Shown: positions 37,775 to 47,640 of the stretch, piece by piece
Numbering within the stretch: the stretch's first letter is position 1
How the letters are laid out: the number at the start of each line of letters is the position of its first letter
NCBI RefSeq assembly: GCF_900215505.1
Contig: NZ_LT907844.1
Coordinates: forward strand, 3,612,001-3,676,000
Source: Cohaesibacter sp. ES.047
Lineage (GTDB): Bacteria > Pseudomonadota > Alphaproteobacteria > Rhizobiales > Cohaesibacteraceae
Length of the DNA: 64,000 nt
Reading direction: 5' to 3'
Program-made: the position numbers and the translations under genes
Notes under the pieces: generated by a model
What the model was told of the DNA's origin: nothing
The model's input: only the letters and a program-made list of their open reading frames with translations
The model's database searches: none

Positions 37775-39604
37775 CTAGCCGATGCCATAGTACCATGGTG
37801 CGATGAAGGAGAAACTGAGCCATACGATGATCATCAGCGGAATGCCAGCATAGAGAAAGTCGAAGAATCGATAGTGGCCCGGCCCCATGACGAGCAGGTT
37901 TGTCTGGTATCCGATCGGGGTGGCAAAGGAGCAGTTGGCCGCGATGATCACGGCAATGATGAACGGCTCAGCGGGCATTCCCGACTGTTGCGCAATCGAC
38001 AGGGCGATTGGGGTGAACAGCACCGCCGTTGCATTGTTGGACAGGATGTTCGTCAGGACTGCAACGAGCAGGAAGAGGCCGGAGAGGATCACCGGCACGG
38101 AACGCCCTTGCATCAGATCGACAAAAGCACTTGCGATGAAGGTCGCGCCCCCCGTTTTCTGCATCGCGACGGCTGCGGCCAGAGATGATCCAACCAGCAT
38201 ATAGATCCGGCTATCGAGTGCGCGAAGGGCTTGCCTCATGTTGATGCACTTGCTGACGATCATCAGGAAAGCCCCGCCAAGGGCCGCCGTGGCAATCGGC
38301 AAAATGCCCGTTGAGGCCGTGAGGGCAGTCAGAAGAAAGATCAGCAATGCACGAAACGCGTAACGTCTTTGCGGTATCTCGGTCTTGGACAGCTCGATCA
38401 AAAGCAGGTCCTTGTTCATGCGTAGCGCTTCAACGTCGTCCCGTGCGCCGCCGACCAGCAGAACATCGCCGGCTTCGAGCCGTATGTCGCTCATGGCCAT
38501 TCTGGGCATCCGCGAGCGGCGCTGGACGCCAAGAGCAAGACATTTGGTCTTGGCGCGCATGCCGGACAACTCAAGGGTCAGGCCGGTCATGCGCGAGGCG
38601 GGCGGCACAATAACTTCGGCCAGCGTGAAGTCGGATTTGGGTGAGAAGTTGGCCACTTCCTCATCCTTGCCATCCGGTGCAACGGTGTGACCGCCTTTCA
38701 AGGCTGCCGTCAGGGCCTGACGGGTCGCTGCGACCACCACAGTGTCGCCGGGTCTGAGAACAATGCCATCAAAGGGTGGCAGGTGAGGGGTCTCTCCCCG
38801 CTGTACCAGACGAACTGTCATGTCCTTGAGCATGGGAAACATTCCAGCCACGGACTTCTGACCCACAAGGGCATCGCCATGGGAAATTGGAATTTGCGCA
38901 ATGAACTGTTTGCCTGTGGTCTGGCCGAGCTCATCGCGCATGCTTTCGCGGCGTATGAGAATGCGCGGCATGATGAACAAGGCATAGATCGCACCGATCC
39001 CGGCCACCATCGATCCGATGGCAGTGAAGTCGAAGAATGAGAGATCAACCACCCCTTCCTGACGCGCAGCTTCCGCAACGAGCAAGTTGGTCGAGGAGCC
39101 GATCAATGTTGTCATGCCGCCCAGAATCGAGACGAACGATAGCGGCATGAGGACCTTGGAGGTGGAAAGGCGCAGGTTGGAGGCAACGACCGTCATGATC
39201 GGCAGGAACATCACCACAACCGGCGTGTTGTTGATGAAGGCGCTGATGACTGCGACCGTGATATAGACGCCTATGAATGCGAGATAGCGCTGCCTCTTTG
39301 CCAGACGGGTTATAAATTGCGACGGTCCATCAAGGGCATCGGTCTGAAACAGGGCCTGCCCGATCACCAGAAGGGAAAGAACCGAAAGCAAAGCTGGATT
39401 GGCAAATCCCGAGAGCAGATCGTCAACGGCGAGAAGCTCGGCAGCATCATTGCCTGAAGGCAAGCCGACGAAGATCAGCATCAGCAGCAAAAGAGAGCCG
39501 AGTGCCGTTACTTCGATGGCGAAATATTCCAAAGCGTATGAAACAATTGTCAGTCCGATTACCGCAAATGTGAGCCACATTTGCATCTCGACGGTCAGCT
39601 GCAT
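37775..39604 (-). CDS. SLC13 family permease with TrkA-C domains
   Basis: A 609-residue membrane protein of the CitT/SLC13 anion transporter group. Hydrophobic helices fill residues 1-210 and 415-609; between them are two TrkA-C (RCK_C) domains, at about 220-310 and 320-400, with GIVLRPGDTVVVAA and IRLEAGDVLLVGG. The SLC13 motifs INNTPVVVMFLPI and SNNATAVLFTPIAL match the paired Asn-Thr-Pro/Ala loops of the substrate site. It likely imports a dicarboxylate or sulfate with sodium. An AAGGA precedes the ATG at 39604. No terminator is obvious downstream. Confidence 0.92.
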   Translation of the reverse strand: MQLTVEMQMWLTFAVIGLTIVSYALEYFAIEVTALGSLLLLMLIFVGLPSGNDAAELLAVDDLLSGFANPALLSVLSLLVIGQALFQTDALDGPSQFITRLAKRQRYLAFIGVYITVAVISAFINNTPVVVMFLPIMTVVASNLRLSTSKVLMPLSFVSILGGMTTLIGSSTNLLVAEAARQEGVVDLSFFDFTAIGSMVAGIGAIYALFIMPRILIRRESMRDELGQTTGKQFIAQIPISHGDALVGQKSVAGMFPMLKDMTVRLVQRGETPHLPPFDGIVLRPGDTVVVAATRQALTAALKGGHTVAPDGKDEEVANFSPKSDFTLAEVIVPPASRMTGLTLELSGMRAKTKCLALGVQRRSRMPRMAMSDIRLEAGDVLLVGGARDDVEALRMNKDLLLIELSKTEIPQRRYAFRALLIFLLTALTASTGILPIATAALGGAFLMIVSKCINMRQALRALDSRIYMLVGSSLAAAVAMQKTGGATFIASAFVDLMQGRSVPVILSGLFLLVAVLTNILSNNATAVLFTPIALSIAQQSGMPAEPFIIAVIIAANCSFATPIGYQTNLLVMGPGHYRFFDFLYAGIPLMIIVWLSFSFIAPWYYGIG

Positions 39605-39747
39605 CAAATGGACGATCCTTGCTAGTCGGGACTGGGGGCGGTCTGTCAGTGTTCCCCAAAAGGAAAAACCAGAACCCTTTCAAAACGGCCCGGTCCCGTG
39701 AGCCGAAGGGAAAGTTCTTGTATCAATTATATCAGGCATTTATTGCA

Positions 39748-39767
39748 AGTCTACGGATGCGTAGACT
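39748..39767. repeat. Perfect inverted repeat AGTCTACG-GATG-CGTAGACT
   Basis: 8-bp arms with a 4-nt spacer, about 145 bp before the permease start and far from the RDD gene's stop. No T-run. It could be an operator or a structural mRNA element. Confidence 0.6.
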
Positions 39768-39935
39768 GCCCTGTCAAAATGCATCCTTGTGGACATGGAA
39801 GTCGCAATCCCGTCTGGTTCGGCCTGATCGTGATTCTGACTATAAGCAGGTTTTCAATGAAAACGTAAGGACAATTCGGCGCATACAAAAGTGTAAAATC
39901 GAAATATCAACGGCCCTTTTGGTCGCTCAGGGCAC

Positions 39936-39960
39936 AAAAAAAGCCCGCACAATGTCGGGC
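39936..39960 (-). terminator. Terminator of the RDD gene
   Basis: On the minus strand a 5-bp GC stem GCCCG (39956-39960) with CGGGC (39943-39947) is followed by seven T (39936-39942). It lies 17 nt after the RDD stop. Confidence 0.8.
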
Positions 39961-39976
39961 CCTTTGCCGTGTCGTA

Positions 39977-40504
39977 TCAGGAGGCCTGATACGTCCTTTG
40001 GTGTTCTAGTTCGCGCAGCGCATCCCTGTCAACAACCACAGTGCCCAGCACGATATCGTGCAACAATTGTTTGCGGCGGGTGAAAAGGCCGACAAGAATG
40101 ATGAACGGGGTCAATATAGACCCGGCAACCCAGAACAGCAGACTGTGCATGACTGCGAGCAATGCATAGGGCTTGGCACCATACCACAGACGCATTTCAA
40201 GGCCCATCATACGCATTCCCGGTGTGGCTGCCTTATAGCTGCCGAGCGTCAAGGCCGCATAGCCAAGGGCTGCTACCGGGAAGAGAATGGCATAAAGCAA
40301 AAAGCCAAGCCCGAGAGTTACGACGCCGAGCACCGCGATCACAAAAGACAGGATGACCATCAGAATCATGATCATGACGGCATCAAAAAGGAACGCCAGA
40401 GCCCTGCGGGACAAAATTCCATCGAACAAGGCAGGATGCTTTGACGGGTCAAAAGCCTGCTGTCTGTCACTGGTATGGTCGTGAGCCGTTTCGGCTGGGG
40501 TCAT
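39977..40504 (-). CDS. RDD family membrane protein
   Basis: A 175-residue membrane protein. The RDD signature is SRRALAFLFDAVMIMI, with the Arg and two Asp-like residues near 33-42, followed by further hydrophobic segments and TPGMRMMGLEMRLWYG, the typical second motif. The C-terminus LHDIVLGTVVVDRD is also characteristic. The function of RDD proteins is largely unknown; some move ions. It is a single gene with its own terminator. Confidence 0.9.
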   Translation of the reverse strand: MTPAETAHDHTSDRQQAFDPSKHPALFDGILSRRALAFLFDAVMIMILMVILSFVIAVLGVVTLGLGFLLYAILFPVAALGYAALTLGSYKAATPGMRMMGLEMRLWYGAKPYALLAVMHSLLFWVAGSILTPFIILVGLFTRRKQLLHDIVLGTVVVDRDALRELEHQRTYQAS

Positions 40505-40761
40505 CGGATGGTCGATCCTCTCTGGTCACAAGAGCAATGCAGATGGCACAAACCTGTCGCTCTCACCTCGTGGCTGCGCCGTCTTTCAACAGATTGTGAT
40601 GCCGCCATCCCATTTCAAGAGAGGCCCGCCTGTTTGATGGTGAAGCCGATGGGATGGCATCCCCACAAATCAGAAAGCCGCCTTTCAGCGATTCACGATT
40701 ATGATTCGTTCGCAATAGGATACGGAAAATTCCTCATGTGTTACTCTAAATAGGGGAGCCG

Positions 40762-42000
40762 TCATTCGGGTGGATTGAGATGCTCGACATGATGTCCTTT
40801 GGCTTCAATGCCCTCGATGATTTCGCGGGCATGATCAGCACCTCGGGTCTCAATTGTGATGTCGATGGACGCCCCCCGAACCGGCACGTTGAGGAAAGTC
40901 CTGTGGTGATCAACTTCCAGAACATTGCCGCCCAGATCGCCGATCACGGTGGAGATTTCGCCTAAGATTCCGGGACGATCCGGGATGGTGATCCTCAAAC
41001 CGACGATCTGTTGTTTGCGGCCCAACTGGCGCACGATGATCGAGGACAGGAGGCGCGGATCTATGTTGCCTCCGCACAGGACAAGGCCCACTTTCTTGCC
41101 CTTGAAACGATGTGGCTCGGCAATGATTGCGGCTAGCCCCGCAGCGCCAGCCCCTTCTGCCATGGTCTTGAGATGCGTCGCATAGGCGTTGATTGCCTGC
41201 TCGATCTGTCGCTCCGAGACGAGGATGATGTCAGAGACAAGATCTGCCGCGATGAGGGCAGGCAGCTGCCCGGCCTTTTTCACCGCGATTCCTTCGGCCA
41301 GCGACTGGCCGCCGCAGGCGAGGTCAACGCCCTTGAGTTCATTATACATGGTCGGATAGAGTTCTGTTTCCACGCCAATGATCTCTATCTCCGGCTTGAG
41401 TCCCTTGGCAGCAATCGAGACCCCGGATATCAGGCCGCCACCACCGATCGGAATGACGAGAACATCAAGATCCGGAACATCGGTGATCATTTCCAGCGCC
41501 ACGGTGCCCTGTCCTGCGATCACATGAAAATCGTCATAGGGATGCACGAAGGTGAGGGCCTTTTCCTCAGCCAGTTTCATGGCCGCTTCGCCCGCCTCGG
41601 CGACGGTCTCGCCTTCGAGAATCACATTGGCCCCGTTTGCCTTGGTCGCAGCGACTTTTACGAAGGGCGTGAATTCGGGCATCACGATGGTTGAAGGAAT
41701 GCCAAGGCGCGTTGCATGCAGCGCCACGGCCTGGGCATGATTGCCGGCCGACATGGCGATCACGCCACAGGCTTTTTGGTCTTCGCTCAGGGATAAAAGC
41801 TTGTTCAGTGCGCCGCGTTCCTTGAAGGCGTTGGTTACCTGCATATTGTCGTATTTGACGTAAATATTGGTGTCTAGGATCTGCGACAGCTTGGGTGCGG
41901 GCAGGGTGGGCGTGCGCAGAACCGATCCCTTGATCTGCTCAGCGGCCTTGAGAATATCGGTCAGGGACGGACGGGCGGGAAACTGGGTCTTGTCTGTCAT
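40762..42000 (-). CDS. ilvA: Threonine ammonia-lyase (with ACT domain)
   Basis: A 412-residue PLP enzyme that deaminates threonine to 2-oxobutyrate, the first step to isoleucine. The PLP lysine is K60 in TNAFKERGA, the glycine loop is IPIGGGGLISG, and the later VLCGGNID is conserved. A single ACT domain (LRITIPDRPGILGEIS) forms the C-terminus. This is the short IlvA/TdcB type with one ACT module rather than the two-domain E. coli IlvA, so feedback control by isoleucine is not assured. It is divergent from an XRE-cupin regulator. Confidence 0.93.
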   Translation of the reverse strand: MTDKTQFPARPSLTDILKAAEQIKGSVLRTPTLPAPKLSQILDTNIYVKYDNMQVTNAFKERGALNKLLSLSEDQKACGVIAMSAGNHAQAVALHATRLGIPSTIVMPEFTPFVKVAATKANGANVILEGETVAEAGEAAMKLAEEKALTFVHPYDDFHVIAGQGTVALEMITDVPDLDVLVIPIGGGGLISGVSIAAKGLKPEIEIIGVETELYPTMYNELKGVDLACGGQSLAEGIAVKKAGQLPALIAADLVSDIILVSERQIEQAINAYATHLKTMAEGAGAAGLAAIIAEPHRFKGKKVGLVLCGGNIDPRLLSSIIVRQLGRKQQIVGLRITIPDRPGILGEISTVIGDLGGNVLEVDHHRTFLNVPVRGASIDITIETRGADHAREIIEGIEAKGHHVEHLNPPE

Positions 42001-42115
42001 TGATCATACTGTCCTTTTCAAACCGGCGTGCGCAGACTGTGCCTCAAGAGGGCTCTGGTTTCAAATACAATGAATTGGTTTTTGGTCTTTACCAGAGGTC
42101 AAAAATGCCATATCT

Positions 42116-42142
42116 CATATACGAGAGGAAATCTCTTATATG
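42116..42142. promoter_or_regulatory. Candidate operator of the XRE-cupin regulator
   Basis: An imperfect inverted repeat: CATATACGAGA (42116-42126) with TCTCTTATATG (42132-42142), 10 of 11 bases symmetrical, 5-nt spacer. It ends 8 nt before the regulator's ATG and overlaps its likely ribosome site GAGGAAA, so binding would block both transcription and translation start. Position suggests autoregulation. Confidence 0.55.
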
Positions 42143-42150
42143 GAAATTTC

Positions 42151-42717
42151 ATGGATGATTTAAGTGAACGCATTGCTGGCCGACTTCTGCAGATGCGCAA
42201 ACAAAGCGATTGGTCTCTCGACCAATTGGCTGAAAAGAGTGGCGTCAGCCGGGCAACGCTTTCCCGGCTCGAGAAGGGGGACGTTTCGCCCACAGCCCAG
42301 ATGCTGAATCGAATCTGCACGGCGTACCGTATGCCGGTCTCTCGCTTGATGATGATGGCGGAGGAAACGATGACGCCGCTCATCTCGCCCGAACAGCAAG
42401 CGGTCTGGCTTGATCCGGCGAATGGCTTCAAGCGGCGCTCAATTTCGCCGCCATCCCCCCAATTGGCCGGGGAGTTGCTTGAATGCAGCCTTCCACCGGG
42501 CGCGCATCTGGTTTATGACACTCCCGTCAGGCCAAATCTCGAGCATCATCTGTATATGCATGAAGGCGGTCTTGATATCGTCGTTGATCAAAATCGCTAT
42601 CGGCTTGGCCCCGGTGATTGCCTTCGTTATTTGCTCGCACAAGCAAGCGAGTTTCGAGCCGACCCCGAAATGGGTGCGCACTATCTGCTTGTCATCATCT
42701 CCCAGGAAAGAAAATGA
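42151..42717 (+). CDS. XRE family regulator with C-terminal cupin domain
   Basis: A 188-residue regulator. The helix-turn-helix is LAEKSGVSRATLSRLEKGDVSP at about residues 27-48. The cupin part (about 100-185) includes HHLYMHEGGLDIVVDQNRYRLGPGDCLRY, the beta-barrel with the usual G-D-x-x-x turn. Such proteins often govern amino acid or polyamine metabolism and sense a small ligand with the cupin. The ATG at 42151 is set by the family start; the longer frame from 42028 runs through the operator. Its stop overlaps the GNAT start (ATGA). Confidence 0.88.
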   Translation: MDDLSERIAGRLLQMRKQSDWSLDQLAEKSGVSRATLSRLEKGDVSPTAQMLNRICTAYRMPVSRLMMMAEETMTPLISPEQQAVWLDPANGFKRRSISPPSPQLAGELLECSLPPGAHLVYDTPVRPNLEHHLYMHEGGLDIVVDQNRYRLGPGDCLRYLLAQASEFRADPEMGAHYLLVIISQERK

Positions 42718-43244
42718 CCTCAATTGCCTACGAGAAACTCTCAGTCGATGCGCTGGACCCGTCTCTCGCTGATCTTGCCGAAATCCTATTCGCCTGTGTA
42801 ACAAGTGGAGCAAGCGTCAGTTTTGTCCAGCCGTTCGATGCCGAACAGGCGGCGCAATTCTGGCAAGACAAGGTGTTTCCGAAGGTGAAAGAAGGCGGAG
42901 CTACACTGTTTGTGGCGCGCATCGACGGGCGCATTGTCGGCACGGTCCAGATGAACAGCGATCTGCCGCCCAATCAGGCGCACCGCTGCGAGGTATCAAA
43001 GCTTCTGGTCCATCCCCATTTTCGAAAGCGCGGCATTGCGACGTCTTTGATGGAGATGCTCGAAAAGGAGGCCCGCAGCCTCGACAAGACGCTGATCACG
43101 CTCGACACAAGATCCGGCGATCAGGCGGAGCCACTCTATATCCTGCTCGACTATAAGATCGGCGGGCGCATTCCCAATTTTGCCCGCGCGACCGATAGTG
43201 ATCGTCTGGATTCAACGACCTACATGTACAAGATTCTGCGATAG
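42714..43244 (+). CDS. GNAT family acetyltransferase linked to an XRE-cupin regulator
   Basis: A 176-residue acetyltransferase. Its CoA loop is visible in VHPHFRKRGIATSLMEMLEKEA (split), at about residues 99-118, and the N-terminal half has a long helical segment. The ATG overlaps the stop of the XRE-cupin gene, so the two are translationally coupled, a common pairing in which the regulator controls the enzyme. The substrate is unknown; an amine or amino acid is plausible. Convergent with hemB. Confidence 0.87.
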   Translation: MTSIAYEKLSVDALDPSLADLAEILFACVTSGASVSFVQPFDAEQAAQFWQDKVFPKVKEGGATLFVARIDGRIVGTVQMNSDLPPNQAHRCEVSKLLVHPHFRKRGIATSLMEMLEKEARSLDKTLITLDTRSGDQAEPLYILLDYKIGGRIPNFARATDSDRLDSTTYMYKILR

Positions 43245-43257
43245 AACCGGACAAACC

Positions 43258-44397
<1,140 letters not shown>

Positions 44398-44627
44398 TCA
44401 GGAACAAGAAAACTGACCAATTTGTAATGATCGTTCAGGATCGAAAACTGCGCGATAGAGCCGACAAAACAGCGCGCTGGAAACGTGCGCTCTGACTGCA
44501 CACATAGGTGCCATTACTCAGCTTGCCCAAACAGTCGCGGCTTGCTATGCGGGCAGGGCAAATGCGGAAGATCACAGATTGACGATGAGGCCGCGAGCAT
44601 AAGGCCTGCAAAAGGATTGATTACCAG

Positions 44628-45656
44628 ATGGACGATATTCTCTTCGAGCAACGTGGATGCATCGGACTGATCACGCTGAACCGGACCAAGGCACTCAACG
44701 CGCTGAGCCAGCCCATGGTCAAGGCCATGGCCGGTCAGTTGACTGTCTGGCGTGACGACAGCACTATCTCGGCCGTTGTGGTCACATCTGCAAGTGAAAA
44801 GGCCTTTTGTGCGGGCGGCGACATTCGCGCCGTGTATGACTCGCGTGAAAATCCTCTTTATGACTTTTTCTACGACGAATATTCCCTCAATCAGGCCATT
44901 CATCGCTACCCCAAACCTTACATTTCCCTGATCAATGGCATCGTCATGGGCGGAGGTGTCGGCATTTCTATGCACGGGCGGTATGTGGTGCTCGGGGAAA
45001 ACACCCTGTTTGCCATGCCCGAAGTGGGCATCGGCTTTTTCCCCGATGTTGGTGGCTCTTACCTGTTGTCCCGCATGACCGGACGCGCTGGATATTATTG
45101 TGGAATGACAGGGGCGCGGGTCAAGCGCGGCGACTGCTTTGCATTTGGTCTTGGTACGCACGCGATTGCCGGTGAACGCTTCGACGAGATCATCGAGCGC
45201 CTGTCTGAAGGCGAAGATCCCGAAGCGCTCCTAGATGCGATGCACAAACCTGTCGACCCCGAAAGCCCGTCAGAAACGCTTGATGAGCTCAATGACCTGT
45301 TCGCCAGCGACAATGCTCTTGACGTGCTCGCGGCCCTTAGGGCAAGTGAAAGCGACTTTGCGCGTAAAACGCTGGACAGCATGGTCGAAAAGTCCCCGAC
45401 ATCGGTGCATCTTACCCTTGAACAAATTAGGCGCGGAACAGATCAATCCTTTGAGGAGTGCATGCAAATGGAGTATCGCATGGTCAAGCGCATCCTCAAG
45501 GACAGCGATTTTTATGAAGGGGTGCGTGCGACTCTGGTTGACAAGGACAAGAAACCGCACTGGAATCCGGATAACTTTGATAAGGTAGACGCAGCGCACA
45601 TTAAAGACCATTTCGCGCCGCTTGAAGATCAGGAATTGACGTTCAACTCGCAATGA
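44628..45656 (+). CDS. 3-Hydroxyisobutyryl-CoA hydrolase
   Basis: A 342-residue crotonase-fold thioesterase of valine breakdown. The oxyanion-hole strands are visible in FCAGGDIRAVYD (residues 60-71) and NGIVMGGGVGISMHGRY (near 103-119), and the acidic catalytic segment is FAMPEVGIGFFPDVGGSY. The C-terminal helices LTLEQIRRGTDQSFEECMQMEYR (in parts) with EGVRATLVDKDKKPHWNP are the hallmarks of the HIBCH group as opposed to enoyl-CoA hydratase. It overlaps the next gene by an ATGA. Confidence 0.93.
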   Translation: MDDILFEQRGCIGLITLNRTKALNALSQPMVKAMAGQLTVWRDDSTISAVVVTSASEKAFCAGGDIRAVYDSRENPLYDFFYDEYSLNQAIHRYPKPYISLINGIVMGGGVGISMHGRYVVLGENTLFAMPEVGIGFFPDVGGSYLLSRMTGRAGYYCGMTGARVKRGDCFAFGLGTHAIAGERFDEIIERLSEGEDPEALLDAMHKPVDPESPSETLDELNDLFASDNALDVLAALRASESDFARKTLDSMVEKSPTSVHLTLEQIRRGTDQSFEECMQMEYRMVKRILKDSDFYEGVRATLVDKDKKPHWNPDNFDKVDAAHIKDHFAPLEDQELTFNSQ

Positions 45657-46075
45657 CCCTTAAACTGACAGATCATGCCCCCCAGATATGGGGAGAAAAC
45701 CTGCCCTTCTGGTTCGTCGTTCTGGCGCGCCTCGCCAGTCTGTTTCTGATGATAACCGGGTTGCTCTACTGGGTAGGGCTGATTGGCGCCTTCGGGGTGA
45801 GCTCGCTCGAAGCGAATGATTGGCGGATCGCCGCTATGCATGTGTTGCTGGCCTGCTCGTTCCTCATCGCATCCGTAGGCGTGTGGCAACTGACATTCTG
45901 GGGTGTGGTCATGTGGGGCTTGAGCGCCATAGCCCAGACCACTGCCATCATCTGGTTTGAAGACTTTGTTTTTCAGCCTGCAGCGGTCTCTTTTCTGCAC
46001 TTGCTTGCGCTTGTGGCTCTGGCTGTCAGCTGTGGCGTGATCTATATGAAAGCAAGACGCCACCAAGCCGAATAG
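45653..46075 (+). CDS. DUF6163-like four-helix membrane protein
   Basis: A 140-residue protein starting inside the stop of the hydrolase gene (ATGA). It has four hydrophobic segments (FWFVVLARLASLFLMITGLL, then MHVLLACSFLIASVGVW and others). It looks like the DUF6163 family found in Hyphomicrobiales; that match is by memory of the pattern and not certain. The function is unknown. Coupling with 3-hydroxyisobutyryl-CoA hydrolase may be only positional. Confidence 0.75.
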   Translation: MTLKLTDHAPQIWGENLPFWFVVLARLASLFLMITGLLYWVGLIGAFGVSSLEANDWRIAAMHVLLACSFLIASVGVWQLTFWGVVMWGLSAIAQTTAIIWFEDFVFQPAAVSFLHLLALVALAVSCGVIYMKARRHQAE

Positions 46076-46464
46076 CTGTCGCGCTGGCGAAACGCAGCCT
46101 TTCAATATCGTTTCTATTGCATCTGTCAGCACGTCTGAAGGCGTTAACACGCCCCTCGGAGACGGTGCAAATGTGCTTAATGAAGCCTTTTTGGCAGAGC
46201 ATCATGGCGGGCTGTAGATTCCTGGCACCTTAGAATCGTATGAGGGTGGCGGTACAAGTACTTAGAAAATGAGCCCGGAAACGAAAACTATAACTTACTG
46301 TTTACCACCATTCCAAGTCGACGCGCCAAAATGCTGGCTTTTTTGCACTTAAGTGTTTGTTAAGGCAGTTATTTAAGCAGTTTTTATGTCTGGCGAGCTA
46401 ATGTCACACAAGAAGCGGGGAAACCGCCAGCAGTCAGACAGAAAAAAATGTGAGGCTCAGTAGA
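46076..46464. other. Intergenic region upstream of ldtR
   Basis: No gene. Near its end it contains a palindrome CACTTAAGTG (46346-46355) followed by further TTAAGG and TTAAGC elements in the next 25 bp, about 110-120 bp before ldtR, which may be the regulator's own operator. I see no hairpin terminator for the preceding operon. Confidence 0.45.
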
Positions 46465-46977
46465 ATGATGACAGCACAGAGAGCAGTGGACACGACTGGC
46501 CAGACCGAAGAAGATATGAATCTTCAGCCGCTGTACATGGATGCCCTTCGTTTGGTGGAGCGACTCCATCGCAGACTTCTTGATGTGATCAAGGATGAAT
46601 TTGAACGCCGCGGCCGGACAGACGTGAACAGCGTACAGGCTTTGCTCCTGTTCAACATTGGCGATTCCGAAGTAACGGCAGGTGAGCTTCGCTCCCGTGG
46701 TTACTATCAGGGGTCGAACGTATCCTATAACCTCAAGAAACTGGTCGACATGGGCTATGTGAATCATGAGCGCTCACGTGTTGATCGCCGCTCGGTCCGC
46801 ATTTCCCTGTCCGATAAAGGACTTGAGATCCGCAAGATCGTGAGTGAGCTCTACGAGCGCCACATCGCCACGATCCAGCAGGTTGGAGGCATCGCGCCGG
46901 AAGACTTTGCCGCGCTGAACAAATCACTTCAGCGACTGGAACGCTTCTGGACCGACCAGATCCTGTACCGGCTCTAG
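46465..46977 (+). CDS. ldtR: MarR family regulator LdtR
   Basis: A 170-residue winged-helix regulator of the LdtR group described in Liberibacter and Sinorhizobium, where it controls an L,D-transpeptidase and stress tolerance. VNSVQALLLFNIGDSEVTAGELRSRGYYQGSNVSYNLKKL (in parts) is the helix-turn-helix, and DRRSVRISLSDKG forms the wing. I use the ATG at 46465 with TGAGG upstream; a GTG at 46450 is also in frame. It lies 660 nt before the L,D-transpeptidase gene, the same pairing as in the described systems. Confidence 0.88.
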   Translation: MMTAQRAVDTTGQTEEDMNLQPLYMDALRLVERLHRRLLDVIKDEFERRGRTDVNSVQALLLFNIGDSEVTAGELRSRGYYQGSNVSYNLKKLVDMGYVNHERSRVDRRSVRISLSDKGLEIRKIVSELYERHIATIQQVGGIAPEDFAALNKSLQRLERFWTDQILYRL

Positions 46978-47004
46978 TTTCTGCCGACGCGCTTGGCAGA
47001 GATA

Positions 47005-47021
47005 TGAAGGCCTGGCCTTCA
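47005..47021. repeat. Odd palindrome TGAAGGCC-T-GGCCTTCA
   Basis: 8-bp arms around a single central T, 27 nt after the ldtR stop. The one-base spacer is too tight for an RNA hairpin loop of standard form, so a protein-binding site is as likely. Confidence 0.6.
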
Positions 47022-47052
47022 ACACGACAACGTGGACAACGAAATCGTCCGG

Positions 47053-47144
47053 TATGATACGCGACACAAGTGCCGACGACGTGCACGTTCAGAAACTGAC
47101 CTCATGACCAGTTCCCCGCAGGGTTGCTCCCCTGCGGGGCTTTT
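47053..47144 (+). ncRNA. Possible small RNA ending at an isolated terminator
   Basis: A TATGAT element (47053-47058) could be a -10 box; its -35 is poor. About 55-90 nt later is a strong terminator. The segment between carries small palindromic pieces (ACGTGCACGT, TCAG-AAA-CTGA). Alternatively all of this is the long 3' UTR of ldtR. The call is speculative. Confidence 0.25.
47114..47144 (+). terminator. Strong terminator downstream of ldtR
   Basis: A 10-bp perfect GC-rich stem CCCCGCAGGG (47114-47123) with CCCTGCGGGG (47130-47139), 6-nt loop, followed by CTTTT. It lies 137 nt after the ldtR stop, an unusually long distance. Confidence 0.9.
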
Positions 47145-47640
47145 ATCGTTTTGGGCAGGGCCCTTGCTGCTGTCAGAAATAATCGGCCACAAACGAGAGT
47201 CTTAAGCCTCCTCTGCACTTCTGTTGCAAAAAAGTCATACCCGCCAACGTTAACAAGCGGCAGGCCGGTTCATCTTGCGTTCATCCTGAATTTGCCACAT
47301 TCCCTTGGCATCGCTGGAGCATCACAAACTCTCGAACGACGTTTCTGTTCGTTTCGGGACGCGTCGTATCCCAATCGCAATGCTCGGCATGCTCGACCTT
47401 AGGGCTGAGAACGACAAGCATCCTTGGCTAATGTACGGAACCAAAGGTGTTTGGGATTGTTATGAGAGTATATCATTCACATGGAAGTGACAGCATCGGG
47501 AAGCAATGTGTTGCCAAGCACTGCCCGAGTCATAGTATCGTGATTCCATGTGTTTATGAGTTGAACGGAACAGAATTGACCAATGCAAGGTTCGATACGT
47601 CCCCGAATGTGGGATGATCAATCGAACGATGGAGTGATAA

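Larger units (their letters stand above)
39605..39976. other. Intergenic region upstream of the SLC13 permease
   Basis: No gene. It holds an 8-bp perfect inverted repeat (39748-39767) and the terminator of the RDD gene (39936-39960), both listed separately, plus the AT-rich promoter zone of the permease near 39700-39750. Confidence 0.5.
46978..47640. other. Long spacer between ldtR and ldtP
   Basis: A 663-bp stretch with no convincing protein gene. It contains an odd palindrome (47005-47021), a strong isolated terminator (47114-47144), and then about 490 bp up to ldtP that must contain its promoter. Short frames inside do not look coding. Two stem-forming segments, CTGCC...GGCAG (46981-46999) and the palindrome, suggest a structured transcript end. 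Confidence 0.5.

Noticed and set aside
47124-47402. Plus-strand frame of 92 codons between ldtR and ldtP
   Set aside because: It starts inside the terminator stem, has no RBS and no coding character.
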